DNA of 42,601 nt from Flammeovirgaceae bacterium UBA6059 (GCA_002435755.1 DIYH01000045.1:10399-52999); one strand, 5' to 3'. Shown: positions 8,517 to 18,099, numbered from the stretch's first letter. The notes: generated by a model not told the origin, from the sequence alone. A program made the numbers and translations.

Positions 8517-10139
8517 CAGTCGCTGTTCATACATGGTCAGGTCATTGCCGAGTCGCTCATGGGCCCGATCAAAAAAGTCTGGAAAGAGCGAGTCAAAGTA
8601 GAGTCGAAAAGCGGTCCAGTCCTTTTCATCATTGATGGTAGATCTCAGCTTCTCGATCAATTGATCTATTTCTTGCTGTTGATCTACCGGATGGGACAGT
8701 TCGTTTTCCAGCTTTTGCTTCACCTCCTCAAGGTGACGGTTTTTGGATAGCAGTTGATGAGCATACAGTGTAAGCTTTGATTTTTCTGATTCAAACTCTT
8801 TAACCCTTAGCTCTACTTCTTTTTGAGCAATGAGCCTATCCTTATCACTGATGACCAATTGATTTTTGAGTTGTCTCCTTCGATACAGGCCCCAAAGGGC
8901 TACTACTGCGATAAGCACCGCGAAAGCAGTTAGAAGCTGGTTCTTTTGCTGGATCCTCAAATCCTTGATTTCATTTTTTTGTAACTGAATCCTGTTTTCA
9001 TTTTCGAGCTTCTCTAATTCAAAGGTTGATGTCAACTCGGCAACCTTGGTTTGATTGGCACGTTGTGCCAGCGTGTCTTTCGCGACAGTCAATTCTTTGT
9101 GCACTTCGAGCGCTTTGCGAAAGTCAGCCTGCTTCTCATAAGAACTGAACTGTAACTCAAGGATCTCGCTGACTAATACTTCATTATCGAATCTCTTTGC
9201 TAGGGTCAGCGCCTCTTCGAGCAATCGCAACGCCATGTTGGTGTTTCCCATATCAAGGTTCAATTCTCCTTTGTAGCGCAGTACTTTGCCATATCCAAGA
9301 CTATCACCCGACTGTAGCCGCAGCTCGATCGACTGATCGTAGGCTTTAGCAGCCTTGCCATATTCTCTTAGCTTGGCATAGGCAAAGCCTATGTTTTGGA
9401 GACAAATAGCGGCTTGGGTATAGGCTTTGAGATCGTCAAAGTAAACCAGTGCTTGCTGCTGATACTCAATAGAATTGCCATAATTCTTTCGTTTTAATTC
9501 GACGATACCGAGGTTGCCATATACTTGCCCGTACCTGTGTACCAGTTCATGTTCCTCTGCTATGACCAACGCTTGTTGTAAATAGGTTTCTGCCTCCTCA
9601 TATTCCGTCAGAAGTTGCTTAATTACCCCGATATTCATGAGATAGGTGAGTTCAAGATCGGGCTTGTCGAGTGTACGGGCAGAAGCTATGCCAGTAATAT
9701 GGTTTTCATAAGCAAGAGCCAACTCGCCTTTGTTGATATGTAATCCGCCCAAACCTAATTGGCCATAGGCCAAAGCTTCTTGGTTGACAATCTCTTCTGC
9801 AAGAGCTATCGCCTCCAGGTAACCTTTCTTAGCTTCGACAAATTTTGACTGAAACTGGTAGAGGGTACTCCTTACTACTAGTGCAAGGCTCATTCCGCTT
9901 CGGTAATCCAGACTATCACAAGCTCGAATGACCTCATGGATCAACTCTTCAGCCTGAGTATGAGAGTGATAAAGTAGCTGTCGGGCAATGGTGATTTGAA
10001 GGTCAATCTGTTCTTCACCCTCCAAAGCAGGCACCAAGGCCCTAAGACTATCAAGCTGTTTTTGAGCATGACTCTCTACTGAGAATAGTACAAAAAACAA
10101 TGAGCCAAAAAAGACTCTCAAAAATGAAGTCTGATGCAT
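8364..10139 (-). CDS. R7: membrane TPR-HTH regulator
   Basis: A 591-residue regulator. I take the ATG (MHQTSFLRVFFG...) rather than the TTG three codons upstream. It has a signal peptide ending near SHAQ (about residue 25), periplasmic TPR helices (about 35-365, for example YGNLGIVELKRKNYGNSIEY), a first coiled coil, one membrane helix (LLTAFAVLIAVVALWGL, about 403-420), a second coiled coil (about 425-500) and an HTH at 534-591 with recognition region SRTSVVRAKHRLRTK. No phosphotransfer domain is present. It probably relays a periplasmic signal to DNA as a one-component regulator. It starts 22 bp after S6, so it is likely in the T6-S6-R7 operon. Its 3' end is duplicated at the left window edge. 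Confidence 0.88.
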   Translation of the reverse strand: MHQTSFLRVFFGSLFFVLFSVESHAQKQLDSLRALVPALEGEEQIDLQITIARQLLYHSHTQAEELIHEVIRACDSLDYRSGMSLALVVRSTLYQFQSKFVEAKKGYLEAIALAEEIVNQEALAYGQLGLGGLHINKGELALAYENHITGIASARTLDKPDLELTYLMNIGVIKQLLTEYEEAETYLQQALVIAEEHELVHRYGQVYGNLGIVELKRKNYGNSIEYQQQALVYFDDLKAYTQAAICLQNIGFAYAKLREYGKAAKAYDQSIELRLQSGDSLGYGKVLRYKGELNLDMGNTNMALRLLEEALTLAKRFDNEVLVSEILELQFSSYEKQADFRKALEVHKELTVAKDTLAQRANQTKVAELTSTFELEKLENENRIQLQKNEIKDLRIQQKNQLLTAFAVLIAVVALWGLYRRRQLKNQLVISDKDRLIAQKEVELRVKEFESEKSKLTLYAHQLLSKNRHLEEVKQKLENELSHPVDQQQEIDQLIEKLRSTINDEKDWTAFRLYFDSLFPDFFDRAHERLGNDLTMYEQRLVALIKIALSNKEIGGILNISRTSVVRAKHRLRTKFGFEDNKSFESFIAEL

Positions 10140-10161
10140 AGACTTCAATATAAGTATTTAG

Positions 10162-10437
10162 TCAGAAACGGATCATGGCATCAGTGAAGCATTCAGAAGG
10201 TCTCAACTTTAGCTTCCTCCTCAGCCGATGCTTGGCTTTCTTCACACTGTCCGGAGTGATATTGAGGATACACGCGATCTCCTTGGTGGATAGGTTAGCT
10301 TTAATGTAAGTACATAACCTAAGATCGTGTGCGGTAAGTTGAGGATAGGACTTCTTAAGATGATACTGAAATGGTTTGTTGTCACGCTCCAACTCCATGA
10401 TCAAATGATCAACAAGGCTCTTTTCAGCTACAGTCAT
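10162..10437 (-). CDS. S6: solo HTH protein
   Basis: A 91-residue soluble protein consisting almost only of the pre-HTH helix (EKSLVDHLIMELERDN) and a LuxR-like HTH (YPQLTAHDLRLCTYIKANLS, then ITPDSVKKAKHRLRRK). It has no sensor, membrane helix or receiver, and corresponds to the C-terminal 85 residues of the R proteins. Its ATG lies 8 bp after the T6 stop, so translation is probably coupled, and it precedes R7 closely. The recognition helix (SVKKAKHRLR) is nearly the same in all S copies, unlike the more varied R proteins. A DNA-binding modulator or competitor of the R proteins is an inference. Confidence 0.85.
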   Translation of the reverse strand: MTVAEKSLVDHLIMELERDNKPFQYHLKKSYPQLTAHDLRLCTYIKANLSTKEIACILNITPDSVKKAKHRLRRKLKLRPSECFTDAMIRF

Positions 10438-10445
10438 ATTGACAT

Positions 10446-12335
10446 CTAGTTAGTTGGGACCTGACTCGTCTTACCAGAATTGGGCTGTTGGTAGTCGTTG
10501 CGATCTACAGCATTGACCTGACCATCGAGGTTGAAGTCAGCGGTGGAGCCGGCATAGCTGAATGACCCACCGTTTTGCATGCGCCAGTTGGTGAGGTCAG
10601 TAGCGTTGACCTGACCGTCACTGTTTTGATCTCCTGCGATCATACCGTAGACACTGCCAACTTGTACCGCTCCGTCAGACCCATTGCCGTAGTTATTGGC
10701 TTGTGCTACAGTAAAGTCAAATGAGTAGATACCTGCGGAAGGACTCACTGCTGAGGATGACATCACTGAGAGATGGTTGCGGTGGTGGATGACTATATAG
10801 TAATCCGAACCATCTACCTGGCTCATATTGAATGCATTACCATCCTTATCTGTAATGCTACCATCACTATGCAATAAACCAGCGCGATTGGTTCCTATCT
10901 TCGGGCCCGTGGCACTATTTCTTAGCTCTACCTCCACCCAATCTACTGCTGTAACTGGAATGCCGGTGGAGGTTTCGCTGACCACTCCACTATAGACACT
11001 TGTGGGGTTGACGGGCAAAGCTGTATTAAGGGTCGTACTCATCATAGTCCCAGTAAGAGCACCTTCAAGAAATACTTTGAAGCTCAAAGTGGCTAGGGTG
11101 ACGCCAGAGGTAAAGTTGATCACGTAGCTGCCTTCATCAGCATCATCACTCGTTATGGTCGCACTGCCTGAGGTCTGATTGGTAGCAGTTGGCTGAAAGC
11201 GTACTATGAAAGTCGCCGATCCTCCAGAAGGGATTGGATCAACACTAATACCAGAAGATATACTATAACCCATTCCGGTAGGTGTAATAGAAACCACGTC
11301 TAACGGAGCATCACCAGTATTTTCTACTGTAAATATGACATCCTTACTATCACCTATCTGGACATTGCCGAAAGGATAGGTGCCTCCACTAGCAATATCA
11401 TTAGTAGATTGTTTAATGTTGATCTCGGGGGCTGTGGTAGAGCCAACTGTGGCCGAAGTACCAATTTGATTTGTTCCACCTGCCACATCGGCAACAAAGC
11501 TCCAGTTTGATATATCTGAAATCTCAGTATATAGCTCTGCCGCCGAGCCTGTCGTTGGGCCTGTATAAGCCGAGAGCTGACCAAAAGTGCTGCTTGCACC
11601 AAGGCTTCCTCTTGAAACTAGTCCACTACCGTTTGAAAGGCCAGTAGGTGTAACACCTTCGTTTACATCTAAAAAGAAATGATTAGTACTATTACCAATC
11701 GATGCTGCATTATCAGTGCTAGTGAATAAAAGAATATGATCACTGGTAGACAAGCTGGCGCTCGGAGAAGTATCGGCATATGGCGAACCACCGCTTGATG
11801 CAAAACCAAGCTGAGAAACTGTAGCTCCAGTAACGGACCAGGTAGAACCTGCATCAGTAAAGGTGATAACAGTTCCGGCACTTACGTTTGCGTCAATTGT
11901 TACCCTCCAGGTATCACCGGCATGATCTATTGTAGCTCCATCTACGGAAGCCTCCGAAAAGAAAAACTGATCACCAACGCTCAGATCGGCTAAAGTGATT
12001 ATTGAAAATTCATCGACAGCAGTACTTCTGTAGCCAACAATCGCCAGAGAATTTGACGGAATAGCCTGTGTCCCAAGCAACCCTACGATGCTGCCTTCAA
12101 GATTCCTTGACTCTGTTCGCTCGGTATCATCAGAAATAATTGTCCACTCTACATCCCTCTTAGAACTAGCATGTAAAGAGGCTACAGATATCTCCTTGCT
12201 TGCTGATAACTGCGGTCTTGGGCATAGGAGTGTTAATATACTGGTTAAGACAAAGAGCCTAACAATCTCGGAATTGAGACTAGATGGCTTAAATGATGTA
12301 TCTACCATTGAAGAAATCCTTTTCTTCAAATACAT
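10446..12335 (-). CDS. T6: secreted dockerin-like protein with ASH-type domain
   Basis: About 629 residues. I prefer the ATG at MYLKKRIS over the adjacent upstream TTG. After a signal segment (about residues 25-48) comes a beta-rich domain of about 220 residues (NSLAIVGYRSTAVDEF, ITLADLSVGDQFFF), of a type seen at the start of lamin-tail/nuclease-associated secreted proteins. It is followed by a choice-of-anchor D/ASH-like domain (YPFGNVQIGDSKDVIFTVEN). The last 210 or so residues are the T module, here with a more divergent middle (TGIPVTAVDWVEVELRNSA), loops DQNSDGQVNATD and DFNLDGQVNAVD, and the end KTSQVPTN. There is no T9SS sorting domain. The first gene of the T6-S6-R7 operon, behind the array at 12369. 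Its binding target is unknown. Confidence 0.85.
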   Translation of the reverse strand: MYLKKRISSMVDTSFKPSSLNSEIVRLFVLTSILTLLCPRPQLSASKEISVASLHASSKRDVEWTIISDDTERTESRNLEGSIVGLLGTQAIPSNSLAIVGYRSTAVDEFSIITLADLSVGDQFFFSEASVDGATIDHAGDTWRVTIDANVSAGTVITFTDAGSTWSVTGATVSQLGFASSGGSPYADTSPSASLSTSDHILLFTSTDNAASIGNSTNHFFLDVNEGVTPTGLSNGSGLVSRGSLGASSTFGQLSAYTGPTTGSAAELYTEISDISNWSFVADVAGGTNQIGTSATVGSTTAPEINIKQSTNDIASGGTYPFGNVQIGDSKDVIFTVENTGDAPLDVVSITPTGMGYSISSGISVDPIPSGGSATFIVRFQPTATNQTSGSATITSDDADEGSYVINFTSGVTLATLSFKVFLEGALTGTMMSTTLNTALPVNPTSVYSGVVSETSTGIPVTAVDWVEVELRNSATGPKIGTNRAGLLHSDGSITDKDGNAFNMSQVDGSDYYIVIHHRNHLSVMSSSAVSPSAGIYSFDFTVAQANNYGNGSDGAVQVGSVYGMIAGDQNSDGQVNATDLTNWRMQNGGSFSYAGSTADFNLDGQVNAVDRNDYQQPNSGKTSQVPTN

Positions 12336-12368
12336 CAAAAAATATGGTTAAGAGGGTCAGTCTAACAA

Positions 12369-12407
12369 CGACACTGAGCAGACAGTATACGTGACATTCG
12401 GCAGACG
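12369..12407 (+). promoter_or_regulatory. Phased NGACR array before T6
   Basis: CGACA 12369, AGACA 12380, TGACA 12392 and AGACG 12403 (steps 11, 12, 11) lie between the R6 stop and the T6 start, 34-72 bp from the T6 ATG. This is a candidate operator for the T6-S6-R7 operon, possibly bound by R6. Confidence 0.6.
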
Positions 12408-12408
12408 A

Positions 12409-14166
12409 TCAAAGATTCCTTAAAGTGTCTTCAAGTTCAGTACTTTGTTTGAACTCCATTTTGTCTCTTAATCGGGCCTTGGCACGTACTACGCTATTTC
12501 GTGATATGGATAGCGCATTGGCAATCTCCTTGTTAGACATTCCAAGCTTGATCATGGCCATAAGTCGTTGCTCATATTGTGTAAAGTCAAGGGTAAACCT
12601 GGCTTTTATATTGGGAAAGAACTCTGGATACACTTGATCGAAATAGAGCTGAAAAGAGGCCCAGTCTCTTGCATCCATCAAAGCTTCCTTTACCCCTCTA
12701 AGTAGGTCTGCCCTTATTAAAAGATCAGCAGCTGATTCATCTTCACTTGCATATCGCTCTGATAACTTCTGATTTTCGAGTAACAATACCTCTATCTTCT
12801 CATTTAATTTCTCTCTTTCCAGGACAAACTCATTATCACGTAATGTCATCTCCTGCTCCATAAGTTTTTTGTCTAGTTCTGTGATTGCCAGCCTGGACTG
12901 GAGCATTTTACGGTTAGCAATCAGCCAAACCAGGATCAGCGTAACAATCAATAGTCCACTTACCAGAATAATGACGGTACGCTCTTTCTCCAGGCTGGCT
13001 ATTTCGGCCTCTTGCCTCATTAACTCATTCTCCTTCGTGATCTGCTCATTGTCAAACTTTGCAGTGATCTGCGCAATGCGTTCATCATTGGAAAGGTCTT
13101 CTAGTGAGTCTCGAAGCAAAATATATTTTTTGAAATTGTCCAAAGCCTCATTGGGTTGATCATTTCTCTCATAGACCTCTGAAAGCAGTTTGTGGATCTG
13201 ACTTTTTAATTGATTGTCAACATCTCCTAAGGCTTTCAAAGCCGACAGGAAATAGGTTATACCTTCATTGAGACGGCCTAGTGAAACCATAAGCTCACCT
13301 CTGTTTTTACGAACAAAAGCTACACTTCTGCTGACTCCAAGCTCGGTCCAATATTGCTCAGATACATCGTAGCAGTTGTTGGCTTGTACCTCCTGATTCA
13401 GCGCAGCATGACAATAGCCTTTGTTCATCAAGACATGGGCCATTTGATTTTTCATTTGAAGGCTTTCGAAAATCTTCAGGCCTTCTTCATAATGATTGAT
13501 TGCAATGCCATAATTACCATCGGTAGCCGAAACTACACCCAGGTTCACATAGATCTGTCCCTGCCGAACTAAGGCCACTCCCTTTTGATTCTGAGATACT
13601 GTCAAGGCTTGCTTGTAGTAGCTCTCGGCAGATCGAGTTTCTCCTTGATACTGTCTAATAGCACCCATATTGATCAAGTTAGATACTTCCACATCGGCTA
13701 GCCCAGCGGCCTGAGCGTATTCAACACCTTTAGCGCTTAGAGCTAAAGCGGTATCATACATACTTTTTCTTACAAAAGCTGTCGCCACACTCAGATGGGC
13801 ATAAGCGAGCCCATTGTTGAAACTGATTTCTTGTGAGATGCGGATGGCTCTGTCAAGTATTGTGATCGCACTATCGATTTCAAAGCGATTGACCGTCATA
13901 ACCCCTTGGTTGATCAGTGCCATGACCTTACCTTCAGGATAGGGAAGTTCATCTGACAAAGTCAATGAGGTTTCAGCATACTCCATAGCCTTACCAGGGG
14001 TAGTATACATTATGCCTTTAGTCAACCTGTTCAAAACATCAACCCTGTCTTTGCCCTCAGCTGACTCAAGTAGCAACAGCAGACTGTCAAGTTGGTCTGT
14101 CTGACAGGCTGCAGAATTCCAGAAACAAAGAAGAAAGGAAAGAGTAAATAGTCTCACCAAAAGCAT
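12409..14166 (-). CDS. R6: membrane TPR-HTH regulator
   Basis: 585 residues: a signal peptide (MLLVRLFTLSFLLCFWNSAAC, possibly a lipobox-like AAC at residues 19-21), TPRs (about 30-375, such as YVNLGVVSATDGNYGIAINH), a coiled coil, one membrane helix (TVIILVSGLLIVTLILVWLI, about 398-417), a second coiled coil and an HTH at 528-585 (FTQYEQRLMAMIKLGMSNKE, then SRNSVVRAKARLRDK). The family layout is the same as R7. It starts 44 bp after S5 with no array in that gap, so it is probably transcribed with T5-S5. The array after its stop precedes T6. Confidence 0.88.
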   Translation of the reverse strand: MLLVRLFTLSFLLCFWNSAACQTDQLDSLLLLLESAEGKDRVDVLNRLTKGIMYTTPGKAMEYAETSLTLSDELPYPEGKVMALINQGVMTVNRFEIDSAITILDRAIRISQEISFNNGLAYAHLSVATAFVRKSMYDTALALSAKGVEYAQAAGLADVEVSNLINMGAIRQYQGETRSAESYYKQALTVSQNQKGVALVRQGQIYVNLGVVSATDGNYGIAINHYEEGLKIFESLQMKNQMAHVLMNKGYCHAALNQEVQANNCYDVSEQYWTELGVSRSVAFVRKNRGELMVSLGRLNEGITYFLSALKALGDVDNQLKSQIHKLLSEVYERNDQPNEALDNFKKYILLRDSLEDLSNDERIAQITAKFDNEQITKENELMRQEAEIASLEKERTVIILVSGLLIVTLILVWLIANRKMLQSRLAITELDKKLMEQEMTLRDNEFVLEREKLNEKIEVLLLENQKLSERYASEDESAADLLIRADLLRGVKEALMDARDWASFQLYFDQVYPEFFPNIKARFTLDFTQYEQRLMAMIKLGMSNKEIANALSISRNSVVRAKARLRDKMEFKQSTELEDTLRNL

Positions 14167-14210
14167 AGCCAGACTAAAATATCTGATACCTAACTCATAC
14201 TGAAGTACTA

Positions 14211-14477
14211 CTAAAAGAATTCGAGAAAAGTAGCATCAGATCTTAATCTCAGCTTTCTCCTTAGCCGATGTTTGGCTTTCTTCACACTGTCCGGAGTGAT
14301 ATTGGAGATAAGGGCGATCTCTTTGGTTGAAAGGTTTGCCTTGAGATAAATACATAGCCTGAGATCATAGTTAGTCAATCGCGGATACAATTTTTTCAAA
14401 TCACTTTGAAACTTTTGATTATCCTTTTCCAAGCCAAATATTAGATGCTCCACTAAGCTCTGTTCAGTAGCGGTCAT
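14211..14477 (-). CDS. S5: solo HTH protein
   Basis: 88 residues: pre-HTH helix (EQSLVEHLIFGLEKDN) and HTH (YPRLTNYDLRLCIYLKANLS, then ITPDSVKKAKHRLRRK). The ATG lies 5 bp after the T5 stop. The C-terminus is shorter and differs from S6 after the HTH (LRLRSDATFLEFF). No ligand or partner domain is visible. Confidence 0.85.
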   Translation of the reverse strand: MTATEQSLVEHLIFGLEKDNQKFQSDLKKLYPRLTNYDLRLCIYLKANLSTKEIALISNITPDSVKKAKHRLRRKLRLRSDATFLEFF

Positions 14478-14482
14478 ATCAA

Positions 14483-15862
14483 CTAGTTAGAAGGTACCTG
14501 GTTTGACTTACCAGAATTGGATCGATGGTATTCGTTGAGATCTATAGCATTGATCACTCCATCTAAGTTCAAGTCAGCCCGACCATTGCTTCCATAGCTA
14601 AAAACTGCTCCATTGGAGGTACGCCAGCTTGTCAAATCGGAACCGTCCACGGACAAACTCCCATCAGAATCCCCCGCTATCATACCGTAGACGTTGGTCT
14701 CTAATAGTACTTGTGAACTTCCAAGCGCCTGACTCGCTGCGGTAGTAAAGTCGTATGTTAGCGTGCCACTACTCGCATCTACAGCATTAGCCGACATCAC
14801 AGGAACATGATTGCGATGGTAGACGATGAGATAGAAATCCGAACCAGAATTTCCTGATAGACTTATGTTCAGATCACTTGAGCCATCTACATCTTTGATC
14901 TGCCCGGTGTTCATGAGAAAGCCAGACCCGGAACCAACAGTAGCACCAGAGCTGGTTTCTCGAAGCTCTATCACCACCCAATCTACAGCTCCAACAGGAA
15001 TAGAACTGGCCGTGCCACCCGAGATGCTGTTGAAGGTAAAGGGTTGAGAGAGTGGAATTTTGCTGTTCAAATTAGATGTAAGATCTGATCCGTCAAATGC
15101 CCCTTCTAGAAACACGGAGGCAGATAGAGATACTGAAGTAGGTGCTGAGGGCCCTGTTACGGCCGCCTCAAAGTCAAAATTATCGAAAGCCATCGTCACA
15201 GCATTCGAGCTTCCAACATCTGAGGTAGTCCCTTGAAAAACAATTTTATAGACGTTTTCCCAATCCGAGTTGAAGGTGAGCATACCTGACTCATAGGGTG
15301 AAGAGTTTCTAGCATAAGTTATAGAGCCATTAGCATCACTTACCGTGAAATCAACATCATCTGAAGCTACTTCAACATCTGAAGTATTAAACCCTTTCAC
15401 AGTAAAGTTCTCTGTTAGCAATGAATTAGGATTGGCCGTATCAAAAGCTCTCACCATACCTTCAAAGACGCTTGCTTCCAAGGATACTAGCTTAAATGGA
15501 CTTCCATTGGCACTTTCAATACTGATTTGAGTGATATTGTTAACTACACCAGGATTGATAGTTGGATTAAAATTAAAGGTGATAAACCTTCCATTGCTTA
15601 TAGGAAAATACTCGATACCAAGTTCACTAGAAGATGAATTGGCTACAGCGCAATTGCTAGAACTCACATCAGATTTATAAGTCAGACCGTCCAAAGTATA
15701 ACCTGTGGAGTTAATCGTAATTGGAAATATCACTGCGTTATCAGAAAAATCTTCATCTGATGGAGGCTGAGCCATAGTAATGAAAGAAAGCAAAAAGTAG
15801 AATACACTAATGAGCGCTATTGAACAAAGTCTCAGTGCAGATGGGAACAGTGAAGATTTCAT
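14483..15862 (-). CDS. T5: secreted dockerin-like protein
   Basis: 459 residues with signal peptide (about 1-31, ending in SFITMAQ). Residues 32-240 form a beta-sandwich-like domain with a calcium- or ligand-domain look (SPFKLVSLEASVF, VTMAFDNFDFEAAV), similar in plan to the N-terminal parts of T2 and T4. Residues 245-459 are the T module (FLEGAFDGSDLTSNL, VDWVVIELRETSSG, YHRNHVPVMSANAV), nearly the same as in T4. Dockerin-like loop 1 is degenerate (DSDGSLSVDGSD, Ser at the third acidic position) and loop 2 is normal (DLNLDGVINAID). It ends SNQVPSN. No T9SS sorting domain. The first gene of the T5-S5-R6 operon behind the GTGGNC array. Confidence 0.85.
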   Translation of the reverse strand: MKSSLFPSALRLCSIALISVFYFLLSFITMAQPPSDEDFSDNAVIFPITINSTGYTLDGLTYKSDVSSSNCAVANSSSSELGIEYFPISNGRFITFNFNPTINPGVVNNITQISIESANGSPFKLVSLEASVFEGMVRAFDTANPNSLLTENFTVKGFNTSDVEVASDDVDFTVSDANGSITYARNSSPYESGMLTFNSDWENVYKIVFQGTTSDVGSSNAVTMAFDNFDFEAAVTGPSAPTSVSLSASVFLEGAFDGSDLTSNLNSKIPLSQPFTFNSISGGTASSIPVGAVDWVVIELRETSSGATVGSGSGFLMNTGQIKDVDGSSDLNISLSGNSGSDFYLIVYHRNHVPVMSANAVDASSGTLTYDFTTAASQALGSSQVLLETNVYGMIAGDSDGSLSVDGSDLTSWRTSNGAVFSYGSNGRADLNLDGVINAIDLNEYHRSNSGKSNQVPSN

Positions 15863-15906
15863 CAGACAATAATCCGAGCCGATACCAAAAGAAAAAAGAA
15901 GTCAAG

Positions 15907-15950
15907 GTGGGCTTATGGTGGATCTTAAGTAAGGTGGCTATAATGTGGGC
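15907..15950 (+). promoter_or_regulatory. GTGGNC array before T5 (spacing 11-16-11)
   Basis: GTGGGC 15907, GTGGAT 15918, GTGGCT 15934 and GTGGGC 15945 lie between the R5 stop and the T5 start. Spacing and core match the group upstream of R5 (GTGGAC, GTGGAC, GTGGGC at 18067, 18083, 18094; steps 16 and 11). This variant is found only around R5, the TPR regulator whose recognition helix departs from the SVVRAK type. Confidence 0.65.
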
Positions 15951-15954
15951 AACC

Positions 15955-17997
15955 TCAAAAAGCCATTAAGTATGTCGTTAGATTTTGTTCTGAGTGATTC
16001 AGACCAAACTTTTTCCTTATTCGATATCTGGCTTTCTTCACCGTCTCCACAGAAATCCCTAACAAGCCGGAAGCCTCCTTCATCGATAGGTTAAGTCTAA
16101 AGAGGGCACATAGTTGTAATTCATGTGGGGTTAAGTCAGCATGGCTTTCAGCAAGCTTATCAAAAAACGACTCGTGAACTGCTTCGAAAGAAGTTCTAAA
16201 ACCTTCCCAGTTTTTCTGATTCATTTCGAGAGATTTGAGGGTCTTGTTCACCTGATCAGACGAGATCGCACCCATCGATTGGTTTAACTCTTCTTTGAAA
16301 TGGTTCAGTATTTCGTTTTTCTCAGCAATCACTAAAGCTTGAGAAACCAGTCTTTTATCTCGTAATTCTAGTTCTCTCTCCAAAGCGATAGCCTTAAGCC
16401 GTTCGTTTTCTTCGCTCAACTTGACTTGTTGGAGCTCGCGTTGCGCTTCTTTTTTCCGCTTATTAGAATTAGAAATTCTACGGTAACCAATGAAGCCAAG
16501 AACGCTTAGTGCAAATAGTACGAGTACCCAATTTCTTTTGTTTGTTGATGAGGCTAAAGCCAGTTCTGATGTTAGTGATTTGACTTTTTCCTTTTCCAAA
16601 AACAGGTTAAGCTCCTTCTTCTCGGTTTCAAATTGAATGGTGCTTCTAATCAATGCATTGGAGTTATCCCTTTCATTGATAGAATCCTGAAGGATCATGG
16701 CTTGCTCCAAATACTCCATACCCTCGGCAAATTGACCCAGATCTTTATTGGCCTTTGCCAAATTGACCAGCAATGCATGTTTATAGGCTGGTACATCTTC
16801 ATCATCTAGAAGCTCCAACCCCTCAAGTAATCTACCTTTAGCCTCGTAGGGCCTGCCTTTTCGAATGAGATCTTCACCCAATAGATTCAGTGCTTTCGAC
16901 ATCTCCAGCTTCTGCTCCTGATCTTGAGCATAACTCAGCGCTTCATTTGCATAAAAAAGGCCAAGCCTCTTACTTCCTTTTTCGATTTGAAGCAACGCTA
17001 ACTCATTATAGGTCTCAGCAATACGTGTCGAATTGATATCTTTTTTCTGCTGGAGTGCGGCAGTTGCATATTCCAGCGATTTTTCAATTTGTCCCAATTT
17101 CCTATAGCATCGAGCAATATGATGCAGTGCGTCAGGCTCATCTCTTTTCAAACCATTATCTCTGTAATACTCCAGAACTGGTGTGATCCAATCGATGGAT
17201 CTCTGATAATCTCCTAGCGCTTCATATAAAAGCGCCATATTGAAACCAGCAAGGTTTACTGCTCTGACATATTCAATGGAATCTGCGTATGCAATCGCTT
17301 GATGATAATACTCATATGCTTTGTAGTATCTGGCCCTATCGAGATATATATTACCAATATTAGACAACATCAGCGCTTCTCCTTCTCTACCATTATGGGT
17401 AGTGTCTTTTTTATGATTATCCAATGAGATGCGATAATAATGCAGCGCCGAGTCCAGCTCGGTTTGGAAATAGTAGTGATTACCAATATTGTTCGTTAGA
17501 TCGGCTATTGAAGCATAATGATCAGTTTTACTGGCACGATCCAATCCTTCTCTAAATATTTTTATGGAAGACTCTATATCTCCTAGCCTCTGGTAAATTG
17601 CCCCTATATTGTTAATAACGAATAACTCTCCTTCGATCACGTCTATCGCACGATAAGTCACCAATGCACTGTCTAACCATATAAAGGCTTCCTCGACCCT
17701 TCCTTGGGCAAATCTTACAATGCCTTTCTGGTTATAGGCTAAAGCCAGCCCTTTCCCAAATTGATTTTCATGAGAGAGCTGCAATGAACGCTCGACGTAG
17801 TAATCCGCAGAATCCGCATTGAGCCAGGTGAACCTTCTGGAAATGGTATAGAGCAGTTTAGCATTAGTAGTATCAGGCTTTGAAGCGCTGACCAGCAGCT
17901 TCAAACTATCAATTTCTTCCTGTTGTCCGTACAGGTAAGCACTCGTGCCAAAGAATAGTATTATGAGAAAGTTTAGGCACTTGTAGGGGGACATCAT
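15955..17997 (-). CDS. R5: membrane TPR-HTH regulator (long form)
   Basis: About 680 residues, the longest of the set. I choose the ATG at MMSPYKCLNFLII because the upstream frame begins with TTG and the signal peptide starts here. TPRs span about 40-440, two or three more than in the relatives (for example LSNIGNIYLDRARYYKAYEY). A membrane helix (WVLVLFALSVLGFIGY) lies near residue 490, followed by a long coiled coil and an HTH at 622-680 (LTPHELQLCALFRLNLSMKE). The recognition region VETVKKARYRIRKKFG resembles the S proteins more than the other R proteins. It has its own 133-bp upstream region with a GTGGNC array, and the same array type follows it, so self-control plus control of T5 is likely. 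Confidence 0.87.
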   Translation of the reverse strand: MMSPYKCLNFLIILFFGTSAYLYGQQEEIDSLKLLVSASKPDTTNAKLLYTISRRFTWLNADSADYYVERSLQLSHENQFGKGLALAYNQKGIVRFAQGRVEEAFIWLDSALVTYRAIDVIEGELFVINNIGAIYQRLGDIESSIKIFREGLDRASKTDHYASIADLTNNIGNHYYFQTELDSALHYYRISLDNHKKDTTHNGREGEALMLSNIGNIYLDRARYYKAYEYYHQAIAYADSIEYVRAVNLAGFNMALLYEALGDYQRSIDWITPVLEYYRDNGLKRDEPDALHHIARCYRKLGQIEKSLEYATAALQQKKDINSTRIAETYNELALLQIEKGSKRLGLFYANEALSYAQDQEQKLEMSKALNLLGEDLIRKGRPYEAKGRLLEGLELLDDEDVPAYKHALLVNLAKANKDLGQFAEGMEYLEQAMILQDSINERDNSNALIRSTIQFETEKKELNLFLEKEKVKSLTSELALASSTNKRNWVLVLFALSVLGFIGYRRISNSNKRKKEAQRELQQVKLSEENERLKAIALERELELRDKRLVSQALVIAEKNEILNHFKEELNQSMGAISSDQVNKTLKSLEMNQKNWEGFRTSFEAVHESFFDKLAESHADLTPHELQLCALFRLNLSMKEASGLLGISVETVKKARYRIRKKFGLNHSEQNLTTYLMAF

Positions 17998-18099
17998 GGG
18001 GACAATATAGCCCAATAATCAAATCCATTAACTAATCTCCTATTCTATGGACCCTGTTGGCTTGATGTGGACAATTGATTAGGTGGACAGATTGTGGGC
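17989..18099 (+). promoter_or_regulatory. R5 upstream arrays: GGGGACA pair and GTGGNC group
   Basis: GGACA at 17989 and 18000 (11 bp apart, each preceded by GG) overlap the R5 start codon region. Further upstream, GTGGAC 18067, GTGGAC 18083 and GTGGGC 18094 (steps 16 and 11) repeat the pattern found after R5. The S4-R5 gap is long (133 bp) compared with 13-60 bp for the R genes that lack an array, which suggests that R5 has its own promoter. Confidence 0.6.
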
